Assembly (NCBI RefSeq): GCF_018127925.1
Contig: NZ_CP072347.1
Coordinates: 1,056,501-1,120,500 of the forward strand
Reading direction: 5' to 3'
DNA from: Prevotella melaninogenica
GTDB lineage: Bacteria > Bacteroidota > Bacteroidia > Bacteroidales > Bacteroidaceae
DNA: 64,000 bases
Shown here one piece after another: positions 35,910 to 44,058 of this stretch. Position numbers and translations under genes: made by a program. The notes beneath the pieces were generated by a model, which was given only the letters and a program-made list of their open reading frames with translations, ran no database searches and was not told where the DNA came from. Positions within the stretch are counted from its first letter, which is position 1. Each line of letters starts with the position of its first letter.

Positions 35910-36968
35910 TTACATTCTCCTCCCTCGCTTCTTTCTGTTGGCTTGGTTTCTGAGTTTGCGCTGCCACGCTGTTTCTGCATAGTCATTGTCCTGTGCGGTT
36001 GGTGTAATCAAATCGCCTAACCCTTCCACAACTTCATCGGCTGCGCTAACGATGGTGTCTGCCACTGCACCAATGGAGTTCTGCACTTGTGGCGTATTAT
36101 TGTCTCGTGAGATTGAGGAACGGCTCTTTGGTACAAGCTCATAACCTGTATCAGGCAGTTCGTTCTTTTCTCTTGATTTTTGTACTGTTTGATGTAATTT
36201 CCTTGATTCTTCCCTGTTGGTTGGTTCAAAGCTTTTCTGCAAGGAACGGTAGCCGAATTCCCTGCCGATTTCGGAAGCCTTGAAGGATTGCCCTGCGTAT
36301 GAGAACTTTAAACCATAGACATTACCTTGCTTGTTCTTCATACGCTCTATAATAATGCCGTTTTTGTTCAATTCATAAAGGAACATAGAATGCCCTGTAA
36401 CGCCTGTTCCTTTGTATTTGTCAAGCAGGGAATAACAGATTTGTTGCACCACTTTCTTTGCTTGCTCTCGCGTCTGGCTGACTTTTTCCTTTTGGTATTT
36501 CCTTTCCGCCTTGACCTCCTTTGCGATGGTCAAGCCTTTCTCCCTGCTGATTTCCTCTGCCACCCTTGCAGCCCTGTTGCTCACAAAAGTGGTATCATAG
36601 ACTTCTCCATATAGGCTGATGCGGTTGGCGATGATGTGAATGTGTCTGTTGTCGGTGTCCTTGTGCGTTACCGCCACCCATTGATGGTTGTCAAGTCCCA
36701 TTCGCTTGGCAAACAAATGGGCAATCCGCATCAGTTCGGACACGGGCAGTTTTTTCTCGTCCTGCGGTGCGATGCCGATTTCGATACGGAGAAACTTGTT
36801 CCTGCAACGGCTGTTGTAGTCGCTGACCACTTTCATTTCCTCATAGATTGTCTTTGGCTCCCTGCTGCAAAGATTGTGAAAGGCAAGCCGATAGCCGAGC
36901 TTGCCATCTCTGAAAATATAGTCCAGAGCCGTACTGCCGTGCGCTATCGCCTTACATTTTCCTATCAT
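35910..36968 (-). CDS. Relaxase / mobilization protein
   Basis: A 352-residue relaxase that would nick oriT and pilot the transferred strand. It starts MIGKCKAIAHGSTALDYIF; an RIEIGIAPQDE segment is followed by HKDTDNRHIHIIANRIS, the His-rich metal motif of MobA/relaxase-family enzymes. A basic linker (ERKYQKEKVSQTREQAKK) and a helical C-terminus with YGLKFSYAGQSFKASEIG follow, and the end is very basic (QANRKKRGRRM). Its start overlaps the end of the mobC gene by 17 bases. Base composition is richer in G and C than in the chromosomal neighbours, consistent with origin in Bacteroides-like hosts. Confidence 0.9.
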   Translation of the reverse strand: MIGKCKAIAHGSTALDYIFRDGKLGYRLAFHNLCSREPKTIYEEMKVVSDYNSRCRNKFLRIEIGIAPQDEKKLPVSELMRIAHLFAKRMGLDNHQWVAVTHKDTDNRHIHIIANRISLYGEVYDTTFVSNRAARVAEEISREKGLTIAKEVKAERKYQKEKVSQTREQAKKVVQQICYSLLDKYKGTGVTGHSMFLYELNKNGIIIERMKNKQGNVYGLKFSYAGQSFKASEIGREFGYRSLQKSFEPTNREESRKLHQTVQKSREKNELPDTGYELVPKSRSSISRDNNTPQVQNSIGAVADTIVSAADEVVEGLGDLITPTAQDNDYAETAWQRKLRNQANRKKRGRRM

Positions 36969-37383
36969 CTCTTCTCATATTTAAGACCTTATATACCTCA
37001 TCATCCACACGAAAATGGGGGTCGTAAAATCGCTTAAATGCCTCTTTGGCACATAGCGAGAGGTTCTTTGTGATATGTAGCCAATCTTCGTCCTTGCCCT
37101 TGATGAGGTTGGAAACCTGCCCATAGAATCTTCCTGTATGTTGGAGGATGGCAATGGCTTCCCTCTCGTTGTCGGTCATCTTGGGGACGGCTATTATCTC
37201 GCCGTTAAGGAGTATCTCACGGCAGTAGTCGGAGAACCTCCGCCCTGTATTTTCCGCCCTTGATTTGATACGTTGCTTTTCCTCTAAGGTACATCTTACT
37301 TTGATGAACTCTGTCTTGTTCATCCGCAGTTCTTCCTTATCCTTTGGCTGCCATCGGGCAGCTTTTCCTTTGTATCTATTCAT
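36952..37383 (-). CDS. mobC: MobC-like relaxosome protein
   Basis: A 143-residue basic protein of the relaxosome accessory type, expected to bind oriT next to the relaxase. It has a ribbon-helix-helix-like start (TEFIKVRCTLEEKQRIKSRA, NTGRRFSDYCREILL) and a typical helical end (AILQHTGRFYGQVSNLIKG). It lies directly downstream of the oriT-like hairpins and overlaps the relaxase gene by 17 bases. Confidence 0.88.
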   Translation of the reverse strand: MNRYKGKAARWQPKDKEELRMNKTEFIKVRCTLEEKQRIKSRAENTGRRFSDYCREILLNGEIIAVPKMTDNEREAIAILQHTGRFYGQVSNLIKGKDEDWLHITKNLSLCAKEAFKRFYDPHFRVDDEVYKVLNMRRDDRKM

Positions 37384-37469
37384 ATAAGTTTCCTTTGAAA
37401 GTTAATCATTATAGATAATTTGTTGTTGCTTAATTTCTGAATGCTGACCGATGAGAACGGAGTGATTAC

Positions 37470-37556
37470 GGTCTTATCTCCCCGACAGTCTGACGAGGGG
37501 GAGCAAGAGCAGTTTGTGGGTACAAACTGACGTCTTGCAATGTCAGTGATAAGACC
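37470..37556. other. oriT-like nested inverted repeats
   Basis: GGTCTTATC (37470-37478) and GATAAGACC (37548-37556) enclose CTCCCC/GGGGAG (37478-37483 with 37498-37503) and a perfect 8-bp hairpin CAGTTTGT-GGGT-ACAAACTG (37510-37529). It lies in the gene-free stretch 37384-37787 upstream of mobC and the relaxase, where transfer origins of such elements are found. The nick site is not identified. Confidence 0.6.
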
Positions 37557-37658
37557 ATTTACGCACGAGGCGTTTTGCAGCCAAAAAGTGAATGCCGTGC
37601 ATTCTGTGTTTAACTGTGTTCGTGGTGTTCTCATCATTCAGATGTCTACTTGCTAAAA

Positions 37659-37718
37659 ATATGATGTCATATTTGCCCAAATATGACGTCTCATTTACGA
37701 GAATATGACATCATATTT
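37659..37718. repeat. Three 22-bp iterons
   Basis: ATATGATGTCAT (37659), ATATGACGTCTCAT (37681) and ATATGACATCAT (37703) recur at exactly 22 bp. The first and last also form an inverted pair (AATATGATGTCATATT and AATATGACATCATATT). They lie between the DUF3408 gene and the oriT-like region. Confidence 0.75.
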
Positions 37719-37787
37719 TAATGCGATAGTAGGATTAGGGCGGGAAATAAATCTTTTGAAATTCATCCCTCGCCCCCTTCCTGCGGT

Positions 37788-38216
37788 TTATAACCTTCTC
37801 CATTTCTCTATGTCCTCTCCATATTCATCCAGATGCTGACGAACGATGTTCTCCACAAAGCTTGAAAGGTTGCTGCCCCTGTCGCCTAATCTACGCACAA
37901 TAAAGTCGGCACGTTCCTGTGTCTCCCTACTCAGATAGACTGCCTTACGATTGTTTAACTTGGTCGGCACAAGATAGGCTCGCTTGTAGGCTTCGAGTGT
38001 TTTCTTTCTCATCTTGGCACTGATACGTTTCTGAACGGTTACGTTCTCAGCATTTCGTGCAGGCTCGGAGTGCATGGTATTCTCTGTATCCTGCTTGTTT
38101 GTTGGGCTTTCTCTTTCAGGAACCGCAGTCGCTTCTTGTGAAGTAGATTCGTTCTCTGTTTCATCTTCCACACCCAAGAACCACGAAAGGTCTTTGTCGC
38201 TCATCATAGTTTCCAT
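37788..38216 (-). CDS. DUF3408 protein
   Basis: A 142-residue protein typical of Bacteroides mobilizable and conjugative elements. The first 65 residues are acidic and disordered (NESTSQEATAVPERESPTNK); the DUF3408 part follows (SAKMRKKTLEAYKRAYL, KLNNRKAVYLSRETQERADF, SNLSSFVENIVRQHLDEYG) and looks like a ribbon-helix-helix DNA-binding domain. It may bind the 22-bp iterons lying next to it. It starts 2 bases after the primase gene and is in the same operon. Confidence 0.85.
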   Translation of the reverse strand: METMMSDKDLSWFLGVEDETENESTSQEATAVPERESPTNKQDTENTMHSEPARNAENVTVQKRISAKMRKKTLEAYKRAYLVPTKLNNRKAVYLSRETQERADFIVRRLGDRGSNLSSFVENIVRQHLDEYGEDIEKWRRL

Positions 38217-38218
38217 TT

Positions 38219-39193
38219 CTATTTCATTTTAAGTTTAACTTGTTTTGATTTCTTGTTTTGTCCTGTAATTGATATGTGTGTCTGTTCCTGCGCTTTCCGT
38301 TCCTGCCGCTCACGGACACGGCTGACATGATATTCATTGAGATCCTTGAAGTCTTTGTAATGTATGTTCATGTCCTCAACATGGAAGCCTGCCTTTATGA
38401 AATCTTGAACAGTCCTCCGTCCTGCTTCGTCATTGTCAAGGAAGGCACGGATATGGGTGAGGTGTCGGTCATTCAAATAACGGATAGTCCTTGCCACGTT
38501 GCTCACGGAGTTCATCACAAGGCAGTGGTTGGTAATCTCTTCTTTCATTGAAAGGAAGGAGAGGAAGTCCATGAAGCCTTCAAAGATACATACAGACTCC
38601 GCTCTATCCGTGAATATCGGAGTAATGTCCTTCGGGGCTATCGTTCCCTTGAACGTCTTGTCGTCCCGAAGCTCATAGCCGCCAGAGAGATTGGCAAAGC
38701 CAATGGCTTGATAGCGCCTGCCCCTTATCTCATAGCTGATACATTTGAGGAATGGCATAGCCTTTTCCAAGTTGATGCAACGCACCTTTGTAAGGTACTC
38801 CTGAAAATGTGGTGGCAGAGTGTCTGATATTTCAATCAGTCTCCTTGCTCCATTTACAGCCATCACAGGTTGGGAATTATTTGGCACGAAGTCATTAAGA
38901 AAACTAGATGTGCCATTATCGGAAGCGTTCTGTCCCAAACGATGGATAGCTTCCGATAGCGTGCATCCCTCCATACGCATACAGAGGTCGATTATGCTTC
39001 CGCCCCTGCCTTCGGCATAGTCTATCCAAAGGTTCTTCTCAGTGTCCACCTTAAAACTCGGATGTGTTTCCTCCCTGAGCGGTGAACAATACAGGGTATA
39101 GGCAGCAGTCCTACGTACAGGCTTGATACCCCTCCTTTCGAGATACTCCACGATGGGGTATCGCTTGATAAGTGATAAATCTTCTTCTTTCAT
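38219..39193 (-). CDS. CHC2/Toprim DNA primase of the mobile element
   Basis: A 324-residue primase-like protein. The N-terminal zinc-finger-like part has TLYCSPLREETHPSFKVD and WIDYAEGRGGSIIDLC; the second half is a Toprim domain (VCIFEGFMDFLSF with the catalytic Glu, and IRAFLDNDEAGRRT with the DxD-type acidic pair). It should prime replication of the transferred or excised element. It precedes the DUF3408 gene by 2 bases. Confidence 0.88.
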   Translation of the reverse strand: MKEEDLSLIKRYPIVEYLERRGIKPVRRTAAYTLYCSPLREETHPSFKVDTEKNLWIDYAEGRGGSIIDLCMRMEGCTLSEAIHRLGQNASDNGTSSFLNDFVPNNSQPVMAVNGARRLIEISDTLPPHFQEYLTKVRCINLEKAMPFLKCISYEIRGRRYQAIGFANLSGGYELRDDKTFKGTIAPKDITPIFTDRAESVCIFEGFMDFLSFLSMKEEITNHCLVMNSVSNVARTIRYLNDRHLTHIRAFLDNDEAGRRTVQDFIKAGFHVEDMNIHYKDFKDLNEYHVSRVRERQERKAQEQTHISITGQNKKSKQVKLKMK

Positions 39194-39375
39194 TGTTTTG
39201 ATACATTAATGGGTTGAATGATAATTATTTATGTTTGTCTGTTTTTATGGTTTTACCTTTTCCAAAGTTTTTCCCCTCCAAACTTTTTCATCTTTCTTCT
39301 TACTACATACTATTCTGTGATAAGTGATTGATAATCAGTGTTACTTTGTAGTATAAGACAATACTACACATTCTA

Positions 39376-40659
39376 CTACATTTGGCTACTACAAGTTTGA
39401 AGGAGCGGGCAGGGCAAGATTTTCCTAATCTTGTAGACATAGATGGGGCTACTACCGTTTCTTCGTTTGCTCACCTTTATGTATCCTGCTTTCTTCAAGG
39501 CTTCGCCCATCCGCTTGGCAACAAGTGGCTGGTGGGTATAAATACCCAAATAAGTGAGTATCTCCGTAGTGGTCATTAACGAATAACTTTCATCCTCCGT
39601 TGGCTTTTCAAAACAACGCAACAAAAGCTCCATCTCTGCAGTTTGTACTTGAAAGTCCTCACTCTCTCTGTATAGTTCGGCAATCTCATCATCATCAAAC
39701 CAATAGCGAAAGCCTGACTTTAACAGGGCTTTGGCTTCCGCATAGACATTGTTCATCGAGATAGCTTTTGCTCTCTCAATATCTATGGAAAGCACTTCAA
39801 AGGGCAGGAACCGTCTGCTTCCTGTAGGGTCTGTAAGAAAGTCATTGCCGTTCACTGATGCCACAAAGCTTGCCAAGTGGGGATGTTCCTCCACATACTT
39901 GTCGTAGGGCATACGGTATTTGACCATCGGGCAGGTAATGAGGTTCTTCAGCTCATTCTCATCACGTTTATTTAGAGCTTTGAGTTGATCGTCGATGTTT
40001 ACTATGAGGTTCTGTCCTATATAGGTGAGCGTGTCCTTCTCCTGTGGATATATCTTACCCGTATAGCTGTAACTGTGCAGGGCTGGCGGACAGAACAAAT
40101 CCAAGAATGTAGTTTTGAACTTGCCCTGCTCGCCCGTCAGCACGAGGCAGGTGTGGTTACGGCACTCACGGTCGTCCATTGCGTTGGCAACCACTGCCAC
40201 GATCCATTTTGTAAGATATAGTAGCCATTTTTCGTGATTGCGCACCACAACGCAACTTGCCAGTTCGGGAATGGCTTTCAGTGAAAGAGAGGAGATACTA
40301 CTATTACCTTCATCACAGCCTATATCCGCCAATGGCAATCCCTTGAAATACTCCTGTATGGGGTTGATGCGTGGAGAGAAGCTGCTCTCGATGATAGAGT
40401 ATAGATTTTCTGATGAGGTTATTATCCCGATGTCGTTGTCTATCTCCCTTCGGAGCGTGTTGATTTCATAGCGACCCACTTTTGAGAAATGAGCATCGTT
40501 CTTGCTTCGGTATTCGGTTCTTCCCAATACAGTGTTGTATCTGAACTCATAGCGAGAGGACAGATAGATTTCTATCTCACCGTTTTTTGAGGAAGTCTTT
40601 TTTCGCTTGGGCATATTGTTTCCTCCCTCCGATTTGCTTTTATCTGCATTCTTCTTCAT
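39376..40659 (-). CDS. VapE-family P-loop protein
   Basis: A 427-residue protein of the virulence-associated E (VapE) type, a D5/SF3-like ATPase found in mobile elements and phage satellites. Walker A is LTGEQGKFKTTFL; Walker B is LIVNIDDQLK; SVNGNDFLTDPTGSRRFLPFEV is the family's strongest block. The N-terminal 75 residues are basic. ATG at 40659 is preferred; an upstream ATG at 40737 would add 26 residues of poor fit. It probably acts with the primase gene 182 bases downstream. Confidence 0.88.
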   Translation of the reverse strand: MKKNADKSKSEGGNNMPKRKKTSSKNGEIEIYLSSRYEFRYNTVLGRTEYRSKNDAHFSKVGRYEINTLRREIDNDIGIITSSENLYSIIESSFSPRINPIQEYFKGLPLADIGCDEGNSSISSLSLKAIPELASCVVVRNHEKWLLYLTKWIVAVVANAMDDRECRNHTCLVLTGEQGKFKTTFLDLFCPPALHSYSYTGKIYPQEKDTLTYIGQNLIVNIDDQLKALNKRDENELKNLITCPMVKYRMPYDKYVEEHPHLASFVASVNGNDFLTDPTGSRRFLPFEVLSIDIERAKAISMNNVYAEAKALLKSGFRYWFDDDEIAELYRESEDFQVQTAEMELLLRCFEKPTEDESYSLMTTTEILTYLGIYTHQPLVAKRMGEALKKAGYIKVSKRRNGSSPIYVYKIRKILPCPLLQTCSSQM

Positions 40660-41130
40660 TATATGCTTGGTTTGGTTTCTAAGAGTGAAGTTATGAAGAG
40701 AACTGGAAAGTTCCAAGCATTCAAAGAGTGCTTGCATGATGTTGCGTTCATTCGCAATAAAGTTCGCACGTTTTTTTGAGGAGACAGGAAAAGAAATGAC
40801 TGATTTAAGCCCGAATTAAGTCAAAACAGGGGATAAAATAATAAGGAAAGACAGAGGTAGAAGTGTACCCTTTGCACACGTTTGCAGTATTCTGCACCTA
40901 TATTGCAAACAATAGAATCCGCGCAGAAATAGGGTAGCGTTTGTCCATACTAAGAGTGTTACAAGGTGTCTCTTGAACGAAGAATGATTGAATAGGACAT
41001 ACACCGCCCTATCTTTGTTTCAAACGGACGGCGAAAGAAGAAAACAGGGAAAGAATGTGCAAACAGCTGCCGATAAAATGCGTTAGCTTTTCCTTCAACT
41101 TCCCGATGTTTCCCTGCTGTTCCCTGCTGC
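40660..41130. other. Gap between VapE-like and HTH genes
   Basis: Divergent intergenic region. I see no supported gene. It should contain the VapE operon promoter on the minus strand, which I cannot place with confidence. Confidence 0.5.
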
Positions 41131-41161
41131 TTTGAAGTATGACAAACTCATTATACTTTTG
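41131..41161 (+). promoter_or_regulatory. Promoter for the HTH genes
   Basis: TTTG (41131-41134), 19 bases, then TACTTTTG (41154-41161). The leader to the ATG at 41251 is about 85 bases. Confidence 0.75.
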
Positions 41162-41250
41162 CAGGCATAAACGTGCGATGAAACGCAGAACAGACAAAGG
41201 TGTTGTCAATACCAATAAGACAGAATTACAAACAAAACAATAATAAAACT

Positions 41251-41553
41251 ATGGGATATTTTATCATTACGGATTCAAATTGGACAAGGCTCAGGAATGA
41301 GATTCTCAGCCTTGCCGAGACCTGCCACAAGGCATTCGGGGAACAGAGCAAGCATACCGATTGGCTGCACAATGGTGATGTATGCAAGTTGCTCAACATC
41401 AGCAAGCGCACATTGCAGCATTACCGGGATACAGGTGTACTTCCATTCTCTCAAATCGGGCATAAGTGCTATTACAGGCGTGAGGATGTGGAGCTATTGC
41501 TCCAAACTAAATCGGAGAAATCAAAAACGGACAAATTCATGAATAACAAATAA
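41251..41553 (+). CDS. Helix-turn-helix (excisionase-like) protein
   Basis: A 100-residue protein with a MerR/excisionase-type winged helix: WLHNGDVCKLLNISKRTLQ, HYRDTGVLPFSQIG and HKCYYRREDVELLL. Such small HTH proteins in Bacteroidota elements regulate excision or the replication and mobilization genes. The start at 41251 fits the promoter. The paralogue at 41566 follows by 12 bases. Confidence 0.85.
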   Translation: MGYFIITDSNWTRLRNEILSLAETCHKAFGEQSKHTDWLHNGDVCKLLNISKRTLQHYRDTGVLPFSQIGHKCYYRREDVELLLQTKSEKSKTDKFMNNK

Positions 41554-41565
41554 GGCGAAAGAACT

Positions 41566-41871
41566 ATGGAACAAGTAAGAGATTTGAACATGGAGGCAGA
41601 CGATATGCAGGTGGTGCTGTCCGCACTAAAAGGGGTAAGTAAGCGGATTAAGGAAGTGGCAAAGACACACAAACCGCTCTTTGGCGGTGAGCACTTTCTC
41701 ACGAGTAAAGAGGTGTGCGAAAGGCTGTACATCAGCCCTCGCACCTTGCAGGACTATCGGGATAGGGGAATTATCCCCTACACCCAGTTCGCAGGAAAAA
41801 TCCTCTATAAGGCCTCAGATTTGGAAAAGATGCTAAAAGATAATTATAGGGAACAGAAACAAGTGCCTTAG
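41566..41871 (+). CDS. Helix-turn-helix (excisionase-like) protein
   Basis: A 101-residue paralogue of the previous gene: FLTSKEVCERLYISPRTLQ, DYRDRGIIPYTQFA and GKILYKASDLEKML, after a 40-residue helical start. Two such genes in tandem are typical of these elements; one may be the excisionase (directionality factor) of the recombinases at 47241-49794. Confidence 0.85.
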   Translation: MEQVRDLNMEADDMQVVLSALKGVSKRIKEVAKTHKPLFGGEHFLTSKEVCERLYISPRTLQDYRDRGIIPYTQFAGKILYKASDLEKMLKDNYREQKQVP

Positions 41872-42082
41872 GATATTTAGATTACATTTCAAAAGTTAAA
41901 CTAATAGCTTATGATTTCACAAGTACCCTGCAAGAAGGAAGCAGCTATTCCTATGGATTTGGAAACCATAAGATGCTTTCACATAGAATCATTAACAACT
42001 TAGACTTGCGACTATAGCATTACTACTTATATTTTTCTGAGATACAGAAAAAAAACGATTTTCCCAAAAAATAACGATATTA

Positions 42083-42114
42083 TTTGCATGTATCAGATAT
42101 TGTTCGTAATTTTG
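42083..42114 (+). promoter_or_regulatory. Promoter of the arsenic operon
   Basis: TTTG (42083-42086), 20 bases, then TAATTTTG (42107-42114). The -7 element lies inside the first ArsR-type dyad (42103-42118), so repressor binding would block it. Confidence 0.75.
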
Positions 42115-42118
42115 CAAA
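42103..42118. promoter_or_regulatory. Putative ArsR operator 1
   Basis: TTCG-N8-CAAA, a degenerate form of the dyad TTCG-N8-CGAA found again at 42487 and 44028. Confidence 0.5.
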
Positions 42119-42144
42119 CAACAAACAATGATACATATAGAATA

Positions 42145-42468
42145 ATGGAAGATAAACTGCACACAACAAATCTGGAACAGATAGCTCATTTTGCCAAAGC
42201 AATGGGACATCCAACGAGGATGGCAATTCTTGCTTTCTTGGCAAAACAAGATAGTTGCTTCTTCGGTGATATTCACGAAGAACTACCTATTGCCAAAGCA
42301 ACCGTTTCGCAGCATTTGAAGGAATTGAAAGAAGCCGGCTTAATCCAGGGTGAAGTGGAAGCGCCCAAAGTCAAATATTGTATCAACAAGGATAATTGGC
42401 AAGCTGCGAAGAAGATGTTTGCAGATTTCTTTGCGCAACCCTGCAATAATAAGGGCTGTCGTAGGTGA
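42145..42468 (+). CDS. arsR: ArsR-family repressor
   Basis: A 107-residue winged-helix repressor that releases DNA on binding trivalent arsenic. The HTH is [15 protein letters not shown], then [19 protein letters not shown] and the wing [15 protein letters not shown] Cys in SCFFGDI, a Cys in YCIN and a C-terminal pair (PCNNKGCRR) could bind As(III); this differs from the CVC motif of E. coli ArsR. The ATG at 42145 follows the promoter. First gene of the arsenic operon. Confidence 0.92.
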   Translation: MEDKLHTTNLEQIAHFAKAMGHPTRMAILAFLAKQDSCFFGDIHEELPIAKATVSQHLKELKEAGLIQGEVEAPKVKYCINKDNWQAAKKMFADFFAQPCNNKGCRR

Positions 42469-42486
42469 TTTTTTTTGAAGAATATG

Positions 42487-42502
42487 TTCGTAGTTTTGCG
42501 AA
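42487..42502. promoter_or_regulatory. Putative ArsR operator 2
   Basis: TTCG-TAGTTTTG-CGAA, a clean dyad overlapping a TAGTTTTG -7-like element, in the gap between arsR and the ArsF-like gene. Confidence 0.55.
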
Positions 42503-42529
42503 TAACTAACAACAAAATATAAAAAAGGT

Positions 42530-42970
42530 ATGAAAAAGTGTTTATTTTTAATCGTGGCATGTTTCACCTTTATCTTTTGCAACATGAATGCAAAGGACGG
42601 AACAGATGCCCAGGCTCTAAAAAAGACGACGGTAAAGGATTATGTAGAAGTGTTGTATTTTCATGGGAAACAGCGCTGTGCCACATGTATGGCTATCGAA
42701 AGCAACACAAAAGCTACAATGAAAAAGAACTTCGCTGACCAGATAAAAAAAGGCAAGGTGACTTTTAAGGTAATAGACATCAGCAAAAAGGAAAATGAGA
42801 AGATAGCAGAAAAGTATGAGGTAACATGGTCTTCACTATTTATCGTTAGACATAAGAATGGAAAGGAAACATACAAGAATATGACTGAATTTGCTTTTGC
42901 TAATGCACGCAAATCACCAGATGTATTTAGGGCTGGTGTCGTAAAATCCGTAAATGAAATGCTGAGATAA
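42530..42970 (+). CDS. ArsF-like thioredoxin-fold exported protein
   Basis: A 146-residue protein with a signal peptide (KKCLFLIVACFTFIFCNMNA) and a thioredoxin-like domain: VEVLYFHGKQRCATCMAIE (CxxC motif), then VDISKKENEKIAEKYEV and WSSLFIVRHKNGKE. It matches the family annotated as ArsF in Bacteroidota arsenic operons, a subunit tied to reduction of nitro-aromatic arsenicals. That function is family knowledge and not shown here. Its stop shares one base with the ArsG-like start (TAATG). Confidence 0.8.
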   Translation: MKKCLFLIVACFTFIFCNMNAKDGTDAQALKKTTVKDYVEVLYFHGKQRCATCMAIESNTKATMKKNFADQIKKGKVTFKVIDISKKENEKIAEKYEVTWSSLFIVRHKNGKETYKNMTEFAFANARKSPDVFRAGVVKSVNEMLR

Positions 42971-43686
42971 TGGTGGATATGGATTGGTTACAGACATTGC
43001 TGGATAACAGTTCCACGCCTATACTGACAGCATTTCTGCTCGGACTACTGACAGCACTTTCACCTTGTCCGTTAGCAACGAACATAGCAGCTATAGGGTT
43101 TATCGGAAGAGATATTGAAAACAGGAAGCGAATATTCCGAAATGGCCTGCTTTATACGCTGGGGCGAATTCTTTCATACACCCTACTTGGTGTAATACTG
43201 ATTACTATTCTGAAAGAAGGTTCCAGTATGTTCGGCATACAAAAGACAATAGGAACGTGGGGGGAGCTTATACTTGGACCTCTTCTACTCGTAATAGGCC
43301 TGTTCATGCTTTGGGGAGATAAACTCAACCTCCCCAAGTTTGGATTCACTGGAAATCCGGAAGGTCTTGCCAGGAAAGGCGGCTGGGGTGCTCTGATGAT
43401 AGGGGTTCTGTTCGCCCTGGCTTTCTGTCCCACCAGTGGCGTGTTCTACTTCGGCATGCTGATACCGATGTCTGCCACGACCTCGGCAGGCTATCTTCTA
43501 CCCATGATATTTGCTGTCGCTACGGCTATACCGGTGCTTGCTGTTGCATGGGTTCTCGCCTTCAGCATACAACAAATGGGAAATTTTTACGGAAAGATAC
43601 AGAAAGTGCAAAAATGGGCGAACCTTATTGTAGGCGTGGTATTCATCATCATCGGCATATATTATTGCTGGATAATGTATTTGTAA
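42970..43686 (+). CDS. ArsG-like aromatic arsenical permease (CcdA/DsbD type)
   Basis: A 238-residue membrane protein with six helices of the CcdA/DsbD-transmembrane fold. The paired Cys-Pro motifs LSPCPLATN (first helix) and FCPTSGVFYFG (fourth helix) are the redox-active or substrate-passing sites. It matches the ArsG family of aminobenzylarsenical efflux permeases described beside ArsF in Bacteroidota. It may instead transfer electrons to ArsF. It overlaps the ArsF-like gene by one base, which suggests that they work together. Confidence 0.8.
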   Translation: MVDMDWLQTLLDNSSTPILTAFLLGLLTALSPCPLATNIAAIGFIGRDIENRKRIFRNGLLYTLGRILSYTLLGVILITILKEGSSMFGIQKTIGTWGELILGPLLLVIGLFMLWGDKLNLPKFGFTGNPEGLARKGGWGALMIGVLFALAFCPTSGVFYFGMLIPMSATTSAGYLLPMIFAVATAIPVLAVAWVLAFSIQQMGNFYGKIQKVQKWANLIVGVVFIIIGIYYCWIMYL

Positions 43687-43719
43687 AATGAATTTAATAA
43701 CAATAATATTTTTACTAAT

Positions 43720-43953
43720 ATGGAAATAAAAGTTTTAGGGCCGGGTTGTGCCAAATGTAAATCAACCTACAATGTAATTGAAAAGGTACTTAAAGAGAAC
43801 GACATCGATGCAAAACTCACCAAGGTGGACGACATCATGGAAATGATGAATTACAATATCATGACATCGCCAGCCGTTGTCATTGACGAAGTGGTAAAAT
43901 TGAAGGGGAAGGTACCGACAGAAAGTGAAGTAAAGGAACTTCTGGGCATCTGA
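43720..43953 (+). CDS. Small thioredoxin/glutaredoxin-like protein
   Basis: A 77-residue cytosolic redox protein: EIKVLGPGCAKCKSTY (CAKC motif) and the cis-Pro region NIMTSPAVVIDE, ending LGI. This is the minimal TM0996/MTH895-type thioredoxin. In arsenic operons such proteins probably supply electrons to a reductase or to the ArsF/ArsG pair. A strong terminator follows, so a new promoter is needed for the genes downstream. Confidence 0.88.
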   Translation: MEIKVLGPGCAKCKSTYNVIEKVLKENDIDAKLTKVDDIMEMMNYNIMTSPAVVIDEVVKLKGKVPTESEVKELLGI

Positions 43954-43976
43954 TTGACAGAATATGTTTAACCACG

Positions 43977-44016
43977 AGCGGCAGAAACAACCATTATGGT
44001 ATCTGCCGCTTTTTTT
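43977..44016 (+). terminator. Intrinsic terminator inside the arsenic cluster
   Basis: AGCGGCAGA (43977-43985) pairs perfectly with TCTGCCGCT (44002-44010), inner ACCAT/ATGGT, followed by TTTTTTC. Confidence 0.92.
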
Positions 44017-44024
44017 CAAGAACA

Positions 44025-44046
44025 TTGTTCGTATTTAAGCGAACAA
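44025..44046. promoter_or_regulatory. Putative ArsR operator 3
   Basis: TTGTTCG (44025-44031) and CGAACAA (44040-44046) form a perfect 22-bp dyad with the same N8 spacing as the other two, 12 bases before the arsP-like ATG. Confidence 0.65.
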
Positions 44047-44058
44047 AAAAAGACTTCT

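Noticed and set aside
37380-37637. 85-codon minus-strand frame across the oriT-like region
   Set aside because: It covers nested hairpins and has no family likeness; the hairpins explain the sequence better.
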